This document shows positions 7,428 to 18,850 of a DNA stretch of 64,000 bases, one piece after another. The position numbers and the translations under genes are program-made. The notes under the pieces were generated by a model. It had not been told where the DNA came from and ran no database searches. It worked only from the letters and a program-made list of their open reading frames with translations. Positions within the stretch are counted from its first letter, which is position 1. The number at the start of each line of letters is the position of its first letter. The stretch comes from Parietichytrium sp. I65-24A (taxonomy: Eukaryota; Sar; Bigyra; Thraustochytrida; Thraustochytriidae), in the NCBI GenBank assembly GCA_012862575.1, contig BLSF01000088.1, forward strand, positions 62,001 through 126,000. The letters run 5' to 3'.

Positions 7428-10211
7428 ATGGACCCTAGCACGTGGACCGATGCCACCAAGACGCTGGTGAACAGCGCGCACGAGAAAGCAGTGGAGCTCA
7501 AGCATGTGACTTTGACGCCGCAGGTGCTCGCGGCAGCCATGTTCGAGGACCCGAACGGGCTGCCGAGCAGGTTATGCAACAAAGCCGGAGGAGACAGGAA
7601 CCGGATCAAGCAGGAGTTGGACTTGCTGCTGGCCAAGCTCCCGGCGCAGGACCCGGCGCCAGAGCAACTGACGCCGTCACCGGCTTTCTTGACTGTAATT
7701 AGAACCGCCGCAGGGTTCCAAAAGAAAGCTGGCGACTCGTTTCTCGCCGTGGACACGCTGCTCAAAGCACTAGTGAACGACCCCAGTGTCAAGGCCGCGT
7801 TCAAGGCGGGCAATTTGGGTGCCTCGGAGCTCGACACTGCGATGAAACAGAGCCGCGGAGCCAGCGGAGCCAAGGTGCAGAGCAAGACGGGCGAGGACTC
7901 GTTCGATGCGCTCGATAAGTACGGACGCGATCTGGTGAAGGACGCGCAGGACGGCAAACTGGACCCTGTCATTGGGCGCGACAGGGAAATTGCAAGAGTA
8001 ATTCAGATCCTGGCTCGCAAGACCAAGAACAACCCTGTCCTTGTCGGTGCCCCTGGTGTGGGCAAGTCCGCCATCGTCGAAGGTCTCGCCCAGCGAATCC
8101 TGCAAGGGGACGTGCCGGATTCTCTCAACGCAAGGCTGTACTCGCTAGACATGGGAGCCCTTGTTGCTGGTGCCTCCTACCGCGGAGAGTTCGAGGCGCG
8201 CCTAAAGTCCGTGCTCAAGGAAATTGAGGACGCGAACGGAGACATCATCCTCTTCATCGATGAGCTGCACTTGGTGATGGGCGCGGGCAAAGGAGAGGGC
8301 TCCATGGATGCTGCAAACCTCCTCAAGCCCATGTTGGCCCGCGGCGTGCTCAGGTGCATCGGCGCCACCACCATCGACGAGTACCGCAAGTACATCGAAA
8401 CGGATAAAGCGTTCGCGCGCCGTTTCCAGAAGGTAGACGTGGACGAGCCTACCGTGGAGGACACCGTGTCCATTCTGCGCGGAATCAAGGAGGCTTACCA
8501 GTCACATCACGGTGTGACTATTCAAGACAGCGCTGTGGTTCTGGCGGCCAAGTTGGCAAAGCGATACGTCACCACTCGACACTTGCCAGACTCTGCCATC
8601 GATTTGATGGATGAGGCCGCCGCGCACATTCGTGTCCAGCTTGACAGCCAGCCTGAGGAGATTGACCGCTTGGAGCGCCGCAAGCTCCAGCTTCAGGTCG
8701 AGGAGACCGCACTCAAGACCGAGAAGGACACCCAGAGCAAGGACCGCCTCAAGCTCTGCCAGAGCGAGCTTCAAGCCGTGGAGGAGAAGCTTCGCCCGCT
8801 AAAGCTCAAGCACGAGGAAGAAAAGTCACGCGTCGACGAGATCCGACGCGTGCGCAACAAGATCAAGGAGGTGCAGCTCAAGATCCAGGAGGCGGAGCGG
8901 AACCGCGATCTGGCCAAGGTCGCTGATTTGCGCTACGGCGCGATCCCTGAGCTTGAATCGCGACTCAACAAGCTCACCATGGAGGATGCTCGCATCAAGG
9001 CCGAAAACGCCGAGGACCGCCTCCTCACTGAGGTTATTTCGGAGAAAGAGATCGCCGAGGTCGTCTCTAGATGGACTGGCATCCCAGTCTCTAGGCTGCA
9101 AAAGAGCGAGTCCGCGAAACTTCTGACCCTTTCCACTCGCCTCAAGCAGAAGGTGATTGGCCAGGACGTGGCAGTGGATGCCATGGCGAATGCAATCCTC
9201 CGCGCTCGTGCCGGATTGGCCCCACAAGGAAGGCCAATCTGCACGGCCCTCTTTCTGGGACCAACCGGAGTTGGTAAGACTGAGTGCACCAAGGTTCTGG
9301 CCGAGGAGCTATTCGATGATCGCGCCAACATGATCCGCATCGACTGCTCTGAGTACATGGAGAAGCACGCCGTCAGCCGTCTTATTGGCGCTCCTCCGGG
9401 CTACGTGGGGCACGACGAAGGCGGCCAGCTCACCGAGGCTGTCCGCAGAAAACCATACTCTGTGGTTCTCTTTGACGAAGTGGAGAAGGCGCACAAGGAC
9501 TTCTTTAACGTCCTCCTCCAGGTCTTTGACGATGGCCGTCTCACTGACAGCAAGGGTGAGGTTGTCTCCTTTGAGAACACCATCATCATCATGACCAGCA
9601 ACCTGGGAAGCAAGTTCCTCGTCGATGCGGCTGACGTGGAGTCTCGCAAGAAGCGCAGGAAGCTTTTTGCTCCAAACGAGACCGACGATTCCGATGACGA
9701 TCGCCCAGGAGCTTCAAGTCAGATCACCATGGAGTCCGCAAAGAAACTGGTGATGAACGAGGTGAAGCAGCACTTCCGCCCAGAGTTCCTCAACCGTATC
9801 GACGAAATTGCTATCTTTGAGCCGCTCAAGCTGGAGAACCTTCAGGACATCGTTCGCGCACAGCTCGAAGTGATCGTCAAGACTCTCAAGTCGGAGCGCA
9901 ACATCGAAGTGACTGCATCTCGCTTGGCTTTGTCACAGATCATCGACGCCAGTTTTGACCCCGCATATGGTGCAAGGCCACTCAAGCGCTGGATTGAGCG
10001 TCACATTGCAACAGAACTCGCCACGCTCATCATCAAAGGAAGTGTGCCAGACTCCAGCAAGGTCATGCTCTGTGACTCCGGCGAGGATGCTCCGACAAAC
10101 ATGATCGTCAAGGACAGATTCGTTCTCGAACGTCACGCGTCCCTATGCTTTTATGTTGGCAACCGCGACGAGGAAGACAAAGACTTTGAAATGCTCAACT
10201 CCAAGTACTGA
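7428..10211 (+). CDS. HSP101: Cytosolic HSP101/HSP104-type ClpB disaggregase
   Basis: 927-residue HSP100 chaperone, the usual length. Domains in order: Clp N-domain (about 1-145), NBD1 with Walker A GAPGVGKS (about 207-214) and Walker B ILFIDE (about 274), the long coiled-coil middle domain typical of ClpB/Hsp104 (about 405-540), and NBD2 with Walker A GPTGVGKT (about 611-618), Walker [12 protein letters not shown], and the [10 protein letters not shown] and GARPLKR sensor regions. It should thread aggregated proteins with HSP70. No signal or transit peptide is visible, so it is probably cytosolic or nuclear. After sensor 1, about residues 740-765, is an insert with a basic KKRRK followed by an acidic NETDDSDDD stretch that I do not recall from yeast Hsp104 or E. 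coli ClpB. The upstream region holds heat-shock elements and a likely leader intron. Confidence 0.96.
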   Translation: MDPSTWTDATKTLVNSAHEKAVELKHVTLTPQVLAAAMFEDPNGLPSRLCNKAGGDRNRIKQELDLLLAKLPAQDPAPEQLTPSPAFLTVIRTAAGFQKKAGDSFLAVDTLLKALVNDPSVKAAFKAGNLGASELDTAMKQSRGASGAKVQSKTGEDSFDALDKYGRDLVKDAQDGKLDPVIGRDREIARVIQILARKTKNNPVLVGAPGVGKSAIVEGLAQRILQGDVPDSLNARLYSLDMGALVAGASYRGEFEARLKSVLKEIEDANGDIILFIDELHLVMGAGKGEGSMDAANLLKPMLARGVLRCIGATTIDEYRKYIETDKAFARRFQKVDVDEPTVEDTVSILRGIKEAYQSHHGVTIQDSAVVLAAKLAKRYVTTRHLPDSAIDLMDEAAAHIRVQLDSQPEEIDRLERRKLQLQVEETALKTEKDTQSKDRLKLCQSELQAVEEKLRPLKLKHEEEKSRVDEIRRVRNKIKEVQLKIQEAERNRDLAKVADLRYGAIPELESRLNKLTMEDARIKAENAEDRLLTEVISEKEIAEVVSRWTGIPVSRLQKSESAKLLTLSTRLKQKVIGQDVAVDAMANAILRARAGLAPQGRPICTALFLGPTGVGKTECTKVLAEELFDDRANMIRIDCSEYMEKHAVSRLIGAPPGYVGHDEGGQLTEAVRRKPYSVVLFDEVEKAHKDFFNVLLQVFDDGRLTDSKGEVVSFENTIIIMTSNLGSKFLVDAADVESRKKRRKLFAPNETDDSDDDRPGASSQITMESAKKLVMNEVKQHFRPEFLNRIDEIAIFEPLKLENLQDIVRAQLEVIVKTLKSERNIEVTASRLALSQIIDASFDPAYGARPLKRWIERHIATELATLIIKGSVPDSSKVMLCDSGEDAPTNMIVKDRFVLERHASLCFYVGNRDEEDKDFEMLNSKY

Positions 10212-11033
10212 AACGCGGAACTTGGCAGCCTTTGATGCGCCACTCATTTGCAATGTCAACGACAATGATATATGTATAATTTACCAATGAAATGTTTTGA
10301 GACTTTACACAGTAGTACTTTTTCTTTCTTTCTCCAAGATGTGAACCTTTATTTAAGCAGATTCAATCTACTTTACAACATTGTGCATTCCAATAACTTT
10401 GGCAGGGGTTCAAGTTACCGCTGCTCACTGCCGCTCGCTTCCGCTGGAAGTTTCACAACTGCCAAATTTCTACAACCTTTTTCTGTTCTCTCAGCTCTCT
10501 TTTCGCAGTAAACCAGACAGGGAAGTCATACTTTAAAAGTCACGTTTGTGCTTAGTTGAAGCCGATTGTAGAATCCAACGGATTCCAACACTAGTAGCTA
10601 GCTAGTCAACGCGCCATGGGTCCGACCTGGCATCTAAACCAGATGGTATCGGACAAATGAGCATACCGGCTTGCCTGGCTAGAGCTACCGGACGCCCTGA
10701 ACGTGCTGCCAGCTTCCTTCTCACAGAGCCTCATAAATTTATCTCACAAACTTTACTAATCTCGAATGTCGCTTTGCGTCAAACCTGATGGATTGCGCGT
10801 CACAATCACAGAGTCCTACGTAGATGTCGGAAAGCCGGGAATGGCTACGCAGTCTATGCAGTCTACGCAGTATCGACCGAGAGGAAGTGGCAGGTATGAA
10901 ACTTCGAACTCGGTACATTACAATAGAATCTGGATTCCTGTTTAACCCTCTTTCAGGATACCGCCAAGACCTCGGCGAGCGGGCTGCAAAGTCGACAGCG
11001 CAGCTCACATGAGACCGGCGATTGCAAGAGTCC
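10212..11033. other. Intergenic region
   Basis: Holds the HSP101 3' UTR and the presumed promoter of the next membrane-protein gene. Open frames are short and unsupported. Confidence 0.6.
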
Positions 11034-12698
11034 ATGGAGCTTGCGAAGAGCAGCCGGCTCGAGGGCAAGCGAGCTAATGGTGGAACCAAACTGCTGTTCT
11101 ATTGTGACGAAGAAGACCTTTACGTAGATTTTCGACATGACACCATTGTCGCAGCGGTGTTTGGCGCGAGAGTGAATGCGCAGGTCGTCAAGTTAGCGCG
11201 GGCCCACCGGAGCATCGTCATCCTCGTTATGGCTGTCGTCGTGACGAGCCAATCGATCGGCCTGATTGTTGAGGGAACTGAAAACCTCACTTGGTGCGGA
11301 CTCCTTCTTCTGCCGCTCCTCCCGTTTGCTCTGGGCAACTGGAACGCCACGTTGATGCGGCGCATAGCGCATTCCTTTGACGGGTTGTTTTTGCTGTATA
11401 ATGTTCTCGGGTATTCGACCGCTCTGTTCCTCTTGCACATGAGGAACTATCGCATGTATGGCACCATCTTTGGTTTCAGTTGGTGTACTTTGGCCGTCCC
11501 ATTTTACGATGCATATCCTCCAACAATTCGGAAGAAGAGCTTTGCCCAAAACTTCATCTTTATCTCGTTGATCGCGCTTTTGGGCCTCCATGCCTTTTCG
11601 AACGAACCGGATATCCAAGTCGAGTTCGGCGCAGGTATAGTGTCAGTAAAGAGCAGGTTGCTCGCACACACCATAACATTGGTCGTTTTCCAGCTCAAAA
11701 ACCTCTACGTAGGCTTCACGAGAGGCGCGTCGACCTTTACGACATTAAAGGGCCCCATCAGATGTTCTCTGCAACGAGCCTCCTCGAGGAGCTCTGCTAC
11801 AGCCCGGCCGGCAAAGGTTGTGCCTTCTACACCATCCGAGAGCGGGAGCGTCCTCTCTTCTACGAATAGCCCGAGCAGCACGACGTTGGGGAGTACATCT
11901 CATGAGATAAGCAAGCCACCTCTCAATTTGTCTCGTGTGTATCACAGCATGAAACCTATTCCTATCTGTTTTCGAGAAGACACCGTCGCGTGGAGATGCT
12001 TTGGGAGGCAGGTATGGAAAGTTTGTTATTTTGCAGCGAAGAACTCTCTTGGCTGGTTGGTCCTGGCCATGACCTTCCTGCCTGGGATGATTTGTACTGC
12101 GCTCTCAATGTTTCAGGGCTATTCCCATCTTGGCTGGTTTGCGGCGTTAACACTCCCTGGAGAATTTCTCCTCGGGGTTCCTTTGATGAGCGTTACAATC
12201 CTGAGAATGCTCTTACGGTCTTTTCGGACGCAGTTCTTGCTTGGCAACACGATTTGCTTTGTTGCACTCACCGTGTATCTGTTTAGGCAGATTCCGGCGG
12301 TGGTCTTCGCCATATTTTGTACTCTTCCTGTGACCATTGCAGTGTGTTTCGCAGACGCGCTGCATCCCGAGGCGCGACGGCTCATGCGAATACCGATGTT
12401 GATGTTGTTCTTTGCTTTCAATGGGTTTACCCTCGGCATCTTTCTCGACAATCTCTCAATGCCTGACGAGAGCCTGGAAAATAGTTATCTGATTTTGGAA
12501 AGCTTTCAAAACTATCGGTTGTCCATGGTAGGCCTTTGCTCGTCGCTTAATTTTACGCTGAGCATCTTCTACCTGCGGAATATCATGTTGTTCTCGAGCG
12601 ACACACTCACCGCTCTGCAAGCCACCGTTCGCCTTGAGAGGTCATCCACCACCATGACTGCCCCTTCTCAGGTCGTTGCAGGTCATCCGCCGCAATGA
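11034..12698 (+). CDS. Polytopic membrane protein, paralogue 1 (internally duplicated)
   Basis: 554 residues from the first ATG at 11034 (an upstream in-frame TTG is not used). Family not recognised. It shows roughly ten to twelve hydrophobic membrane segments in two halves separated by a Ser/Thr-rich loop of about 60 residues. The two halves look like an internal duplication: DFRHDTIVAAVFG near the N-terminus corresponds to CFREDTVAWRCFG after the loop, and each half later has an acidic-Ala...Pro...Arg motif (YDAYPPTIR, ADALHPEAR). The gene at 13863 encodes a clear paralogue along its full length with the same motifs. No signal peptide is seen. Two inverted or direct membrane halves are typical of transporters and channels, but no function can be assigned. 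An additional 5' exon cannot be excluded. Confidence 0.8.
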   Translation: MELAKSSRLEGKRANGGTKLLFYCDEEDLYVDFRHDTIVAAVFGARVNAQVVKLARAHRSIVILVMAVVVTSQSIGLIVEGTENLTWCGLLLLPLLPFALGNWNATLMRRIAHSFDGLFLLYNVLGYSTALFLLHMRNYRMYGTIFGFSWCTLAVPFYDAYPPTIRKKSFAQNFIFISLIALLGLHAFSNEPDIQVEFGAGIVSVKSRLLAHTITLVVFQLKNLYVGFTRGASTFTTLKGPIRCSLQRASSRSSATARPAKVVPSTPSESGSVLSSTNSPSSTTLGSTSHEISKPPLNLSRVYHSMKPIPICFREDTVAWRCFGRQVWKVCYFAAKNSLGWLVLAMTFLPGMICTALSMFQGYSHLGWFAALTLPGEFLLGVPLMSVTILRMLLRSFRTQFLLGNTICFVALTVYLFRQIPAVVFAIFCTLPVTIAVCFADALHPEARRLMRIPMLMLFFAFNGFTLGIFLDNLSMPDESLENSYLILESFQNYRLSMVGLCSSLNFTLSIFYLRNIMLFSSDTLTALQATVRLERSSTTMTAPSQVVAGHPPQ

Positions 12699-12783
12699 CG
12701 TGGGCTTGATCTCCTGCAAGCCCTTCAGTGTGCTTGCTGCGGTCCTTGCTGGTCATCAAGCGCAGTGACGCAGGCTTGATCTC
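12671..12783. repeat. 70-bp imperfect direct repeat
   Basis: About 43 bp at 12671-12713 (GGTCRTTGC then CGCARTGACG then GGCTTGATCTC) recur at 12741-12783, offset 70. The first copy overlaps the last codons of paralogue 1, so the repeat straddles its stop codon. Confidence 0.75.
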
Positions 12784-13862
12784 GCGCGCGCAGTTTTAGT
12801 TTGCTTGAAACCCGCGCACGCAAGTGCGGCCGGACGTACGGACCGACGTCGAAAGCTTGTTTGTTCCATCTTGAAAAGCGTAATGATAGTGATCGGTAGT
12901 ACCCTCCCTCCCTTCAGTTTCTCCTGTCAAGACATCCATGACACAAACCGAGCAGTCAAAATGCCGAAACCTTGAAACAGCTGCGATCGCAACCGCCTAA
13001 AGACTGGACTGCATTCCACCTAGAACGGAGAGCAACCTTTTTCGTGGAAGACTCCTCGATCAGTGCAGTTCTCAATCAATCTTTCCCTTTCTTTCTTACT
13101 TAGTTTCTTTCTTTCTCGAGTTGCGCATTTCCAAGCATGCTGACAAGTGCGTCTCGGAAATATTGAGTCATCTCCAAATTGCTAATTCATTTACTGTCCA
13201 CCTCTCTCACTCAAGACTTCACGACTGAACGGCTATGCCTCGCGCTGCTAGTCAAAACTATTAGAAACTGGTAGTGACACCGGCATTTTATAAATGTTTG
13301 CGTCTTTTTTCCCTATCCTAGTTCAATTCGAAAAGAAAAGTGAAGTTGGTTGCATCTGTGCTCCAGAGTGTGGAGAATTCGTAAACGAAATGCAGCCGAG
13401 ACGCAGGAGAAGCAGGAAAAGTAGGAATGATGGGCGAGAATGTGAAGTGAGCGACAGCCTTGCATGTGCTCTCAAGACTATGGCAATCATGGCCGATGAC
13501 GATGCTTCATCGAAGTTTAGTTTCATTTGGGAATGTTGGACCAAGACCGAGAAAGTACTGACAGTGGGGCACACTTTTTGCCGTGAGTTTCTCTTAGGCT
13601 TTGTACTGTTCGACTCCAAAGCAAGGAAGTACAGCTCTCCTTTATAGCTTGGCTTACTGTCAGCGCGCAATCCAGATTCAGGAGTGACACAGAAAGCGCA
13701 CAGTCTAGGGGCCCGTGCTCCGCATTCACAACTAAGCGATATAAAGGTAGACTGGCTTGAAGGCTCGTTGAACACTGGCCGCGAGGAGTGTCTGTGCCGA
13801 CGGGCGCGCAAGTGAGGCGCAAAATAGGCCGTTCATGCGCATAACAATCGCGGGCCCGCTCG
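12699..13862. other. Intergenic region between the two membrane paralogues
   Basis: Contains the direct repeat just described. A 117-codon open frame at 13294-13647 has no recognisable features and overlaps opposite-strand frames. It presumably holds the 3' UTR of paralogue 1 and the promoter of paralogue 2. Confidence 0.6.
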
Positions 13863-15545
13863 ATGAAGGCCCTGCCAGACAATGATCAGAAGGAGAAACT
13901 GAGCGCTGCAGAGAGCGCAGGAGACGCGGGTGACGCGGCCAACATGTCGTACTACTGCTATGAGGAAGCATTTTACGTTGATTTTCGGCACGACACCGTT
14001 GCTGCTGCGTTCTTTGGCGACAAAGTGAGCCTTTGGATCCTGGAAAAAGCGCGGAAGACATATGTGATCATATGTTTCATGATGACCATTATTGCGACTC
14101 ACTTACTCGGGCTGTCAATTAAAGGCTTGGAGAGCTTGACCTGGTCTGGGCTATTCCTTATCCCACTCATTCCCTTCACATTGGGTGGTTTTAGCGCCAA
14201 ATTAATACTTCGCATCATGCGAACTTTTGATGGTGCGTTCTTGATATACAATGTGGTTGGCTACACATGCTCCTTGCTTAGCCTGCACGTGAACAACCAT
14301 CGCATGTATGCTACAATTCTTGGTTTTGGTTGCTACGCTCTGATCGTTCCATTCTACGATGCATACCCGCCTTCGATTCGACGGAGAAGCTTGTTTGAGA
14401 ACCTTGGCTTCATGTCAATCTTATTTTTCTTGAGCTTGCATGCAATTGCAAATGAGGAAGACATCCAGTTTGACGTCGGAGCACAACAAATGTCCATAAA
14501 GGCGAGACTGTTTGGGTTCGCCTCAACTCTGATCATTTTCCAGATCAAAAATATCTACATCAGCTACAAGAACGGAGCGGCTGTCCTCACAACGCTTAAA
14601 ACCCCGATCAGGACCGCAGTAAGGATTTCAGGAAGCGCTTCCCAGGAACTCAGCTCTAGCGGCCTGCCTAAAGTGGTGCCCGCCCGGTACGAAGAAGCTC
14701 AGTATCCGTGCGAGCCATGCAAGGTTTTACCAGGAAAAGGGCGCCAGAAGTTGACTCGCGTGTTCCACACGATGAAGCCGATATCGATCTGTTTCCGCGA
14801 GGACACTGTTGCTTGGAAGTTTTTTGGAAGAAAGTTCTGGCGCATCTGCTCTTCAACTGGTAAAAACCCCGTAGGATGGGGTGCTCTCAGTCTACTCTTC
14901 TTTCCGGGAATGACTTGCACATTGCTTTCAATGTTTCGAGGCTATGATCAGCTTGGGTGGTTTGCTGTACTTACCATCCCCGTGCAAGTGCTCCTTGTGA
15001 TGCCCTTGATGAGCGTCACGATCTTGAAGATGCTTGTGCGTTCGTTTCAGGTTCAGTTCTTGTTGGGAAATGCGATTTGTCTCTTCGGAATCACGATTTA
15101 CTTATATCGGCACGTGCCTCCGGTGGTGTTTGCAATGTTTTGTGCTTTTTCGACAACAATGTGCGGATGTTTTTCCGATGCGCTCCATCCCCGGGCAAGA
15201 AGGCTGATGAGGCTACCAATGTTTCTCTCATTTTTTGTCTTCAACGGTTATACTGCAGGTATCGTTTTCGACTCCCTCTCCGCGCCGAAAGAGAGCTTGG
15301 AAACGAGTTTTATTTCATTGAAAATGTTCCAGGACTACCAGCTGTCCCTCCTCGGTTTTTGCGTTTCGCAAAATTTCACCCTGAGTTTATTTTGCTTGAG
15401 GAATGTGCAAGCGACTTCGGTCATTTGGAAGGATCAATTGACTTCCATACAAGGAACCTTACGAATTGAACGGAGCTTGAGTCCCGCCATTGGTCCACGT
15501 GCTACCTGCGAGCCACCGAATGCAGAGACTTGCTCTGAGGAATGA
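13863..15545 (+). CDS. Polytopic membrane protein, paralogue 2 (internally duplicated)
   Basis: 560 residues from ATG 13863. A full-length paralogue of the protein at 11034-12698, with the same two-half organisation: DFRHDTVAAAFFG in the N-half and CFREDTVAWKFFG in the C-half, the shared segments FYDAYPPSIRR and SDALHPRARRLMR, and a hydrophilic loop between halves. The loop, N-terminus and C-terminus are the diverged parts, while the membrane core is conserved, which argues that both copies are functional. The family is unrecognised and the function unknown. The same orientation and about 1.2 kb spacing indicate tandem gene duplication. Confidence 0.82.
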   Translation: MKALPDNDQKEKLSAAESAGDAGDAANMSYYCYEEAFYVDFRHDTVAAAFFGDKVSLWILEKARKTYVIICFMMTIIATHLLGLSIKGLESLTWSGLFLIPLIPFTLGGFSAKLILRIMRTFDGAFLIYNVVGYTCSLLSLHVNNHRMYATILGFGCYALIVPFYDAYPPSIRRRSLFENLGFMSILFFLSLHAIANEEDIQFDVGAQQMSIKARLFGFASTLIIFQIKNIYISYKNGAAVLTTLKTPIRTAVRISGSASQELSSSGLPKVVPARYEEAQYPCEPCKVLPGKGRQKLTRVFHTMKPISICFREDTVAWKFFGRKFWRICSSTGKNPVGWGALSLLFFPGMTCTLLSMFRGYDQLGWFAVLTIPVQVLLVMPLMSVTILKMLVRSFQVQFLLGNAICLFGITIYLYRHVPPVVFAMFCAFSTTMCGCFSDALHPRARRLMRLPMFLSFFVFNGYTAGIVFDSLSAPKESLETSFISLKMFQDYQLSLLGFCVSQNFTLSLFCLRNVQATSVIWKDQLTSIQGTLRIERSLSPAIGPRATCEPPNAETCSEE

Positions 15546-16094
15546 ATTCTTAAGTTACTGCCCTTTGCTACGGCAAAAATTGGCTCGCCATCGAGTCGAA
15601 AACAAGGCTCAGGCAAGAGCCTGCGAATGGAAATCTTGTCCAAGTAATGACTGACTCAAGGCGACGAAGTATCGTGGCTTTGTTGTGCACGAAATTTTGA
15701 CCATTGTCAGACGACGGCATAACGAAATTATTTCTGAACATAGATTTGTACAAATAATTAATTCTGCTTCGCAGATTGTCCAGTCCTTGTGACGCCGACC
15801 TCTTCTCCTCCAAGCAGTCAATATCGAGTCGAAGGGCAAGTCCAAAACAGGTACCGTGATGTCCTCGGGAGGGTCTTGAAGCGTTTGGCAAACTATATAT
15901 CCATTCATCCGCTCATTTTTCCTCGGAGTGAAAAAGATGAAAGCGCTATAATTGTGAACTGGATGGCTGGAACTGTTCAATTTTTTTTTTTAATCTTGTT
16001 GTGAGTCTCTGCCCCGCAGAACTGTATATAAATTAATCTAACACTCTAAACACGGCCTTGGAAACTAGCGTGCGACACCCTTCTAGATGGGCAA
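15546..16094. other. Convergent intergenic region
   Basis: Between the stops of membrane paralogue 2 (+) and TMEM161 (-). No gene supported; expected to hold both 3' UTRs. Confidence 0.65.
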
Positions 16095-17603
16095 TCACTC
16101 CGCTTTCTTTGCAGCGTGTAGTGCAAAAGACCGTGCTGTGTTCATCTGCCTAAAGTAAATGAGGCCAAGGAAGGTGGCCACAAACCAGCATATATTGGAC
16201 CACAAGAGGAAGACGTCCAAGAGTGGGGTAATCACTTCAGGAGGCACCGCGAGCTCTGACGCAGACACGTCATCAGGCAAAAATTGCTCAACAATGGTCG
16301 TGAGAGCAGATGGTCCCATTTCTCGAGCTTCTGGTCGTGTCAGATTACCGAACTCCCCAGCAGCATTCCAAAATGCACTGCATAAGCCATTTCCTTCGGC
16401 TGATAGCCGGGCGCGCACAGAAGCAAGAACCAGTGAGAAGAGAGTAGGGGCAAGGTATTGCGCCGATACATAGGATGTGAGCCAGTACTGACCCTCGAGA
16501 AATTTGAGCACTGCCGGGCCAGAGAAGTTCTTCGCATCGCGAACCATGTAGGTCACTACAAGCGTTGAGGAGTCCAGAAAGCCCTGGACAACCTTTGGAA
16601 ACAGCATGACGCGCAAAGCAGATAAGAATATGACAAGCGAGCTGCGCAATTGCACCCACTTTTCACGATCTCCGGCAAAGAGTGCGTCAGTGATAGGCTT
16701 TCCGGTGAGTGGCTCAATGTACATGAGAGTGATAAAGAGTGGGATAAAAAAGGTAAAGTGAAACGACAAGGTGGTCAGCTTCGACCGCAGTCCCCCCTCC
16801 TCGTGATCTGCTTCGACAGCCGGTCGCTCCTGGTAAATTCTTGCAAAGCGGAGAGCGGGCAAGAGCGTAATCGCAGCAAACGTGCCGGCGTTCCCACAGA
16901 TGCCCAGAGTGGAGAACCACCACACGCCGGTACGTGTGGACTCGTCAAAGCTGTCTGTAGCGTTGGAGGCACTCGGCTTCATGTTGAAAATGAGATCAGG
17001 GAAAACTTTCGTGTCCGACACCATTCCTTGAAGGCCGAGTGCGAGCCAAAAGCCCAAGATGCCATACACGAGCGCCAGCCGATTCTCCTGGTTTCCCATT
17101 CTGCTCCACATCTGCGAAGTAAGACGAAGGAGCACCATGACTGCTTGCAAAGCGATACCGAGCAGAAAGGTCAGAGTTGCGGTCTGGCGCCCAGGAAAGA
17201 AGCTATTGTTGGCCAAGCAGTACATGATTTCGGAGGCGCCAAACGTGAGAAACGCAACCATCGCGGACCAAATGAGCTGCTCCAGCTCAAAGTAATTCTC
17301 CTGCTTCACCAGCATGACCCTCTGCTTTGTGAAATTGACCATCACTTCGGTTGTCGTCGGCTGCGTGGGCTCCTCGATCTTATTCTTGGTCCCTTTTTTC
17401 TTCTTGTTATTTTGCGCGGCTTTTGGCACCAAGTTGACCTGCGCCTCCTTCTTGAGCTGCTCATCAATTGCGCCCAAATTTTGCGGCACTGACATCCACA
17501 AGTCACCAAGCACCTTGTGAGTGGCTTCGTAGAATTTGCTCAGCTTGATGTAAGGCAACACGCCCATGATCAGTAGCAGCGTGTCCAATCCCATGAGCGC
17601 CAT
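16095..17603 (-). CDS. TMEM161: TMEM161-family transmembrane protein
   Basis: 502 residues, single exon, ATG at 17603. Recognised from several collinear segments resembling animal TMEM161A/B: the MAL-G start, a LPALRFARI segment (animal FPGLRLAQM), FFIPLFITLMYIEPLTG (animal LAPLFMVLLWVKPIT), LRSSLVIFLSALRVM (animal LRLWLIILLCALRLA) and YVSAQYLAPTLFSLVL (animal CVIALQYVAPLVMLL). It has about eight hydrophobic segments and a Lys-rich cytosolic-type insert (KKKKGTKNK) near residues 67-75. Animal TMEM161B is implicated in membrane excitability and cardiac rhythm; the biochemical activity is unknown. The length is close to the animal proteins (about 480-490). Confidence 0.85.
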   Translation of the reverse strand: MALMGLDTLLLIMGVLPYIKLSKFYEATHKVLGDLWMSVPQNLGAIDEQLKKEAQVNLVPKAAQNNKKKKGTKNKIEEPTQPTTTEVMVNFTKQRVMLVKQENYFELEQLIWSAMVAFLTFGASEIMYCLANNSFFPGRQTATLTFLLGIALQAVMVLLRLTSQMWSRMGNQENRLALVYGILGFWLALGLQGMVSDTKVFPDLIFNMKPSASNATDSFDESTRTGVWWFSTLGICGNAGTFAAITLLPALRFARIYQERPAVEADHEEGGLRSKLTTLSFHFTFFIPLFITLMYIEPLTGKPITDALFAGDREKWVQLRSSLVIFLSALRVMLFPKVVQGFLDSSTLVVTYMVRDAKNFSGPAVLKFLEGQYWLTSYVSAQYLAPTLFSLVLASVRARLSAEGNGLCSAFWNAAGEFGNLTRPEAREMGPSALTTIVEQFLPDDVSASELAVPPEVITPLLDVFLLWSNICWFVATFLGLIYFRQMNTARSFALHAAKKAE

Positions 17604-17914
17604 TTTTGCTGCCCGCCTATCAATCCACGCTCAGCCCACCAATCACCCAATCTGCACTTGTATCCCCAACGTGCAGCCAACTTTTGCCACCCTTCAGACC
17701 CAGACTGCGAGAGGAAGAGAAACACCAAAAGAGCAATATTCACGAGCGAGGATGACACCGGCCAATCACCAAACCCATCCACAACGTCCCACCAGCTTCG
17801 CCAACAGTCCTCGCCCACCTCTCGTGTGAGGAAGATACGCAGACAGATCGATATACGCTCCAAACGCTTCTCTCCAGCTCAGGGATTGGTGTTTGCCGCC
17901 TCACGATCGACGAT

Positions 17915-17962
17915 GTATGTATGAATGAATGAATGAATGTATGAATGTATGAATGAATGAAT
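17915..17962. repeat. (ATGA)n microsatellite
   Basis: Imperfect TGAA/TGTA tetranucleotide array about 310-360 bp upstream of the TMEM161 ATG. Confidence 0.9.
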
Positions 17963-18850
17963 GGGTGCCGCGGGTATCTGCCTGACGAGCTAAGGTCGAC
18001 GGGTCTGAGTTGTGAATCAGAGTCTGCTGTGAAAGCTGTGAACGTCCTTCTTCTCCTCTTCATTTATTCTTTCTTTCATTCATTCTTCACAATCAACAAC
18101 TGAACGGTGAACACAGGCAGATAGATAGATCAGATACATCTTGCAATCTATCATCGCTTACATTGCTGACTGACAGTCAATTCCATTTACCACATAGTTT
18201 ACCTTTCACATGAGAGCTATTTGCCACTAGGCAGTTCACTAATGACAACATCAACCACAGTCTGTCCTCTGTCTTCACAGTCTCCACAGATCCACGCTCT
18301 TACTATTCAGTGTATGACGTAATAGTACTGCGATGAGCAATAGCTAGCACTGGCAAGGGGTAGCAGCGAGCTACCACTAGTTAATGACTTCATTGCTAAC
18401 ACTTAATCCGAATTGGTTGGGATATTGTATCCGGTAGAAAGCGGGTAATCGTTTGAAATTAGTCGTGGGTTTACGTGGATGGGTAATGTTGGCTGTAAGG
18501 CCGGTAAGGACAGGCTGGTAAGAGTGTCTGTGACTTGTTTCTATCCATGTGTGTCGACGTCTTTTGGACAGCTGACTTTGACTCGAAAGTGATTGTCCAA
18601 ACGAAGACAAATTCTCACGCCGAGCACAAAATTCAGAGATGGAACTAACGCCCATGCAGTGTCGTCGATCGTTCACTGCACTGTCAGTCCTGAACTCCGC
18701 AAAGCGGTCGCTGCCGTTGACTCCTTCCACATCAAGCCTGAACATCGCGCGTAAGGCTTGTAGGGCTTGGCATAGCGAGATGGGAACACCCTCTGCACGA
18801 CGACTGATGGAGACAGACGCGAGAGTTTCGTTCTCTTTTCGAGTTAAGAG

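Noticed and set aside
13294-13647. 117-codon frame upstream of membrane paralogue 2
   Set aside because: No similarity to either paralogue, no domain, and overlapped by equally open opposite-strand frames.
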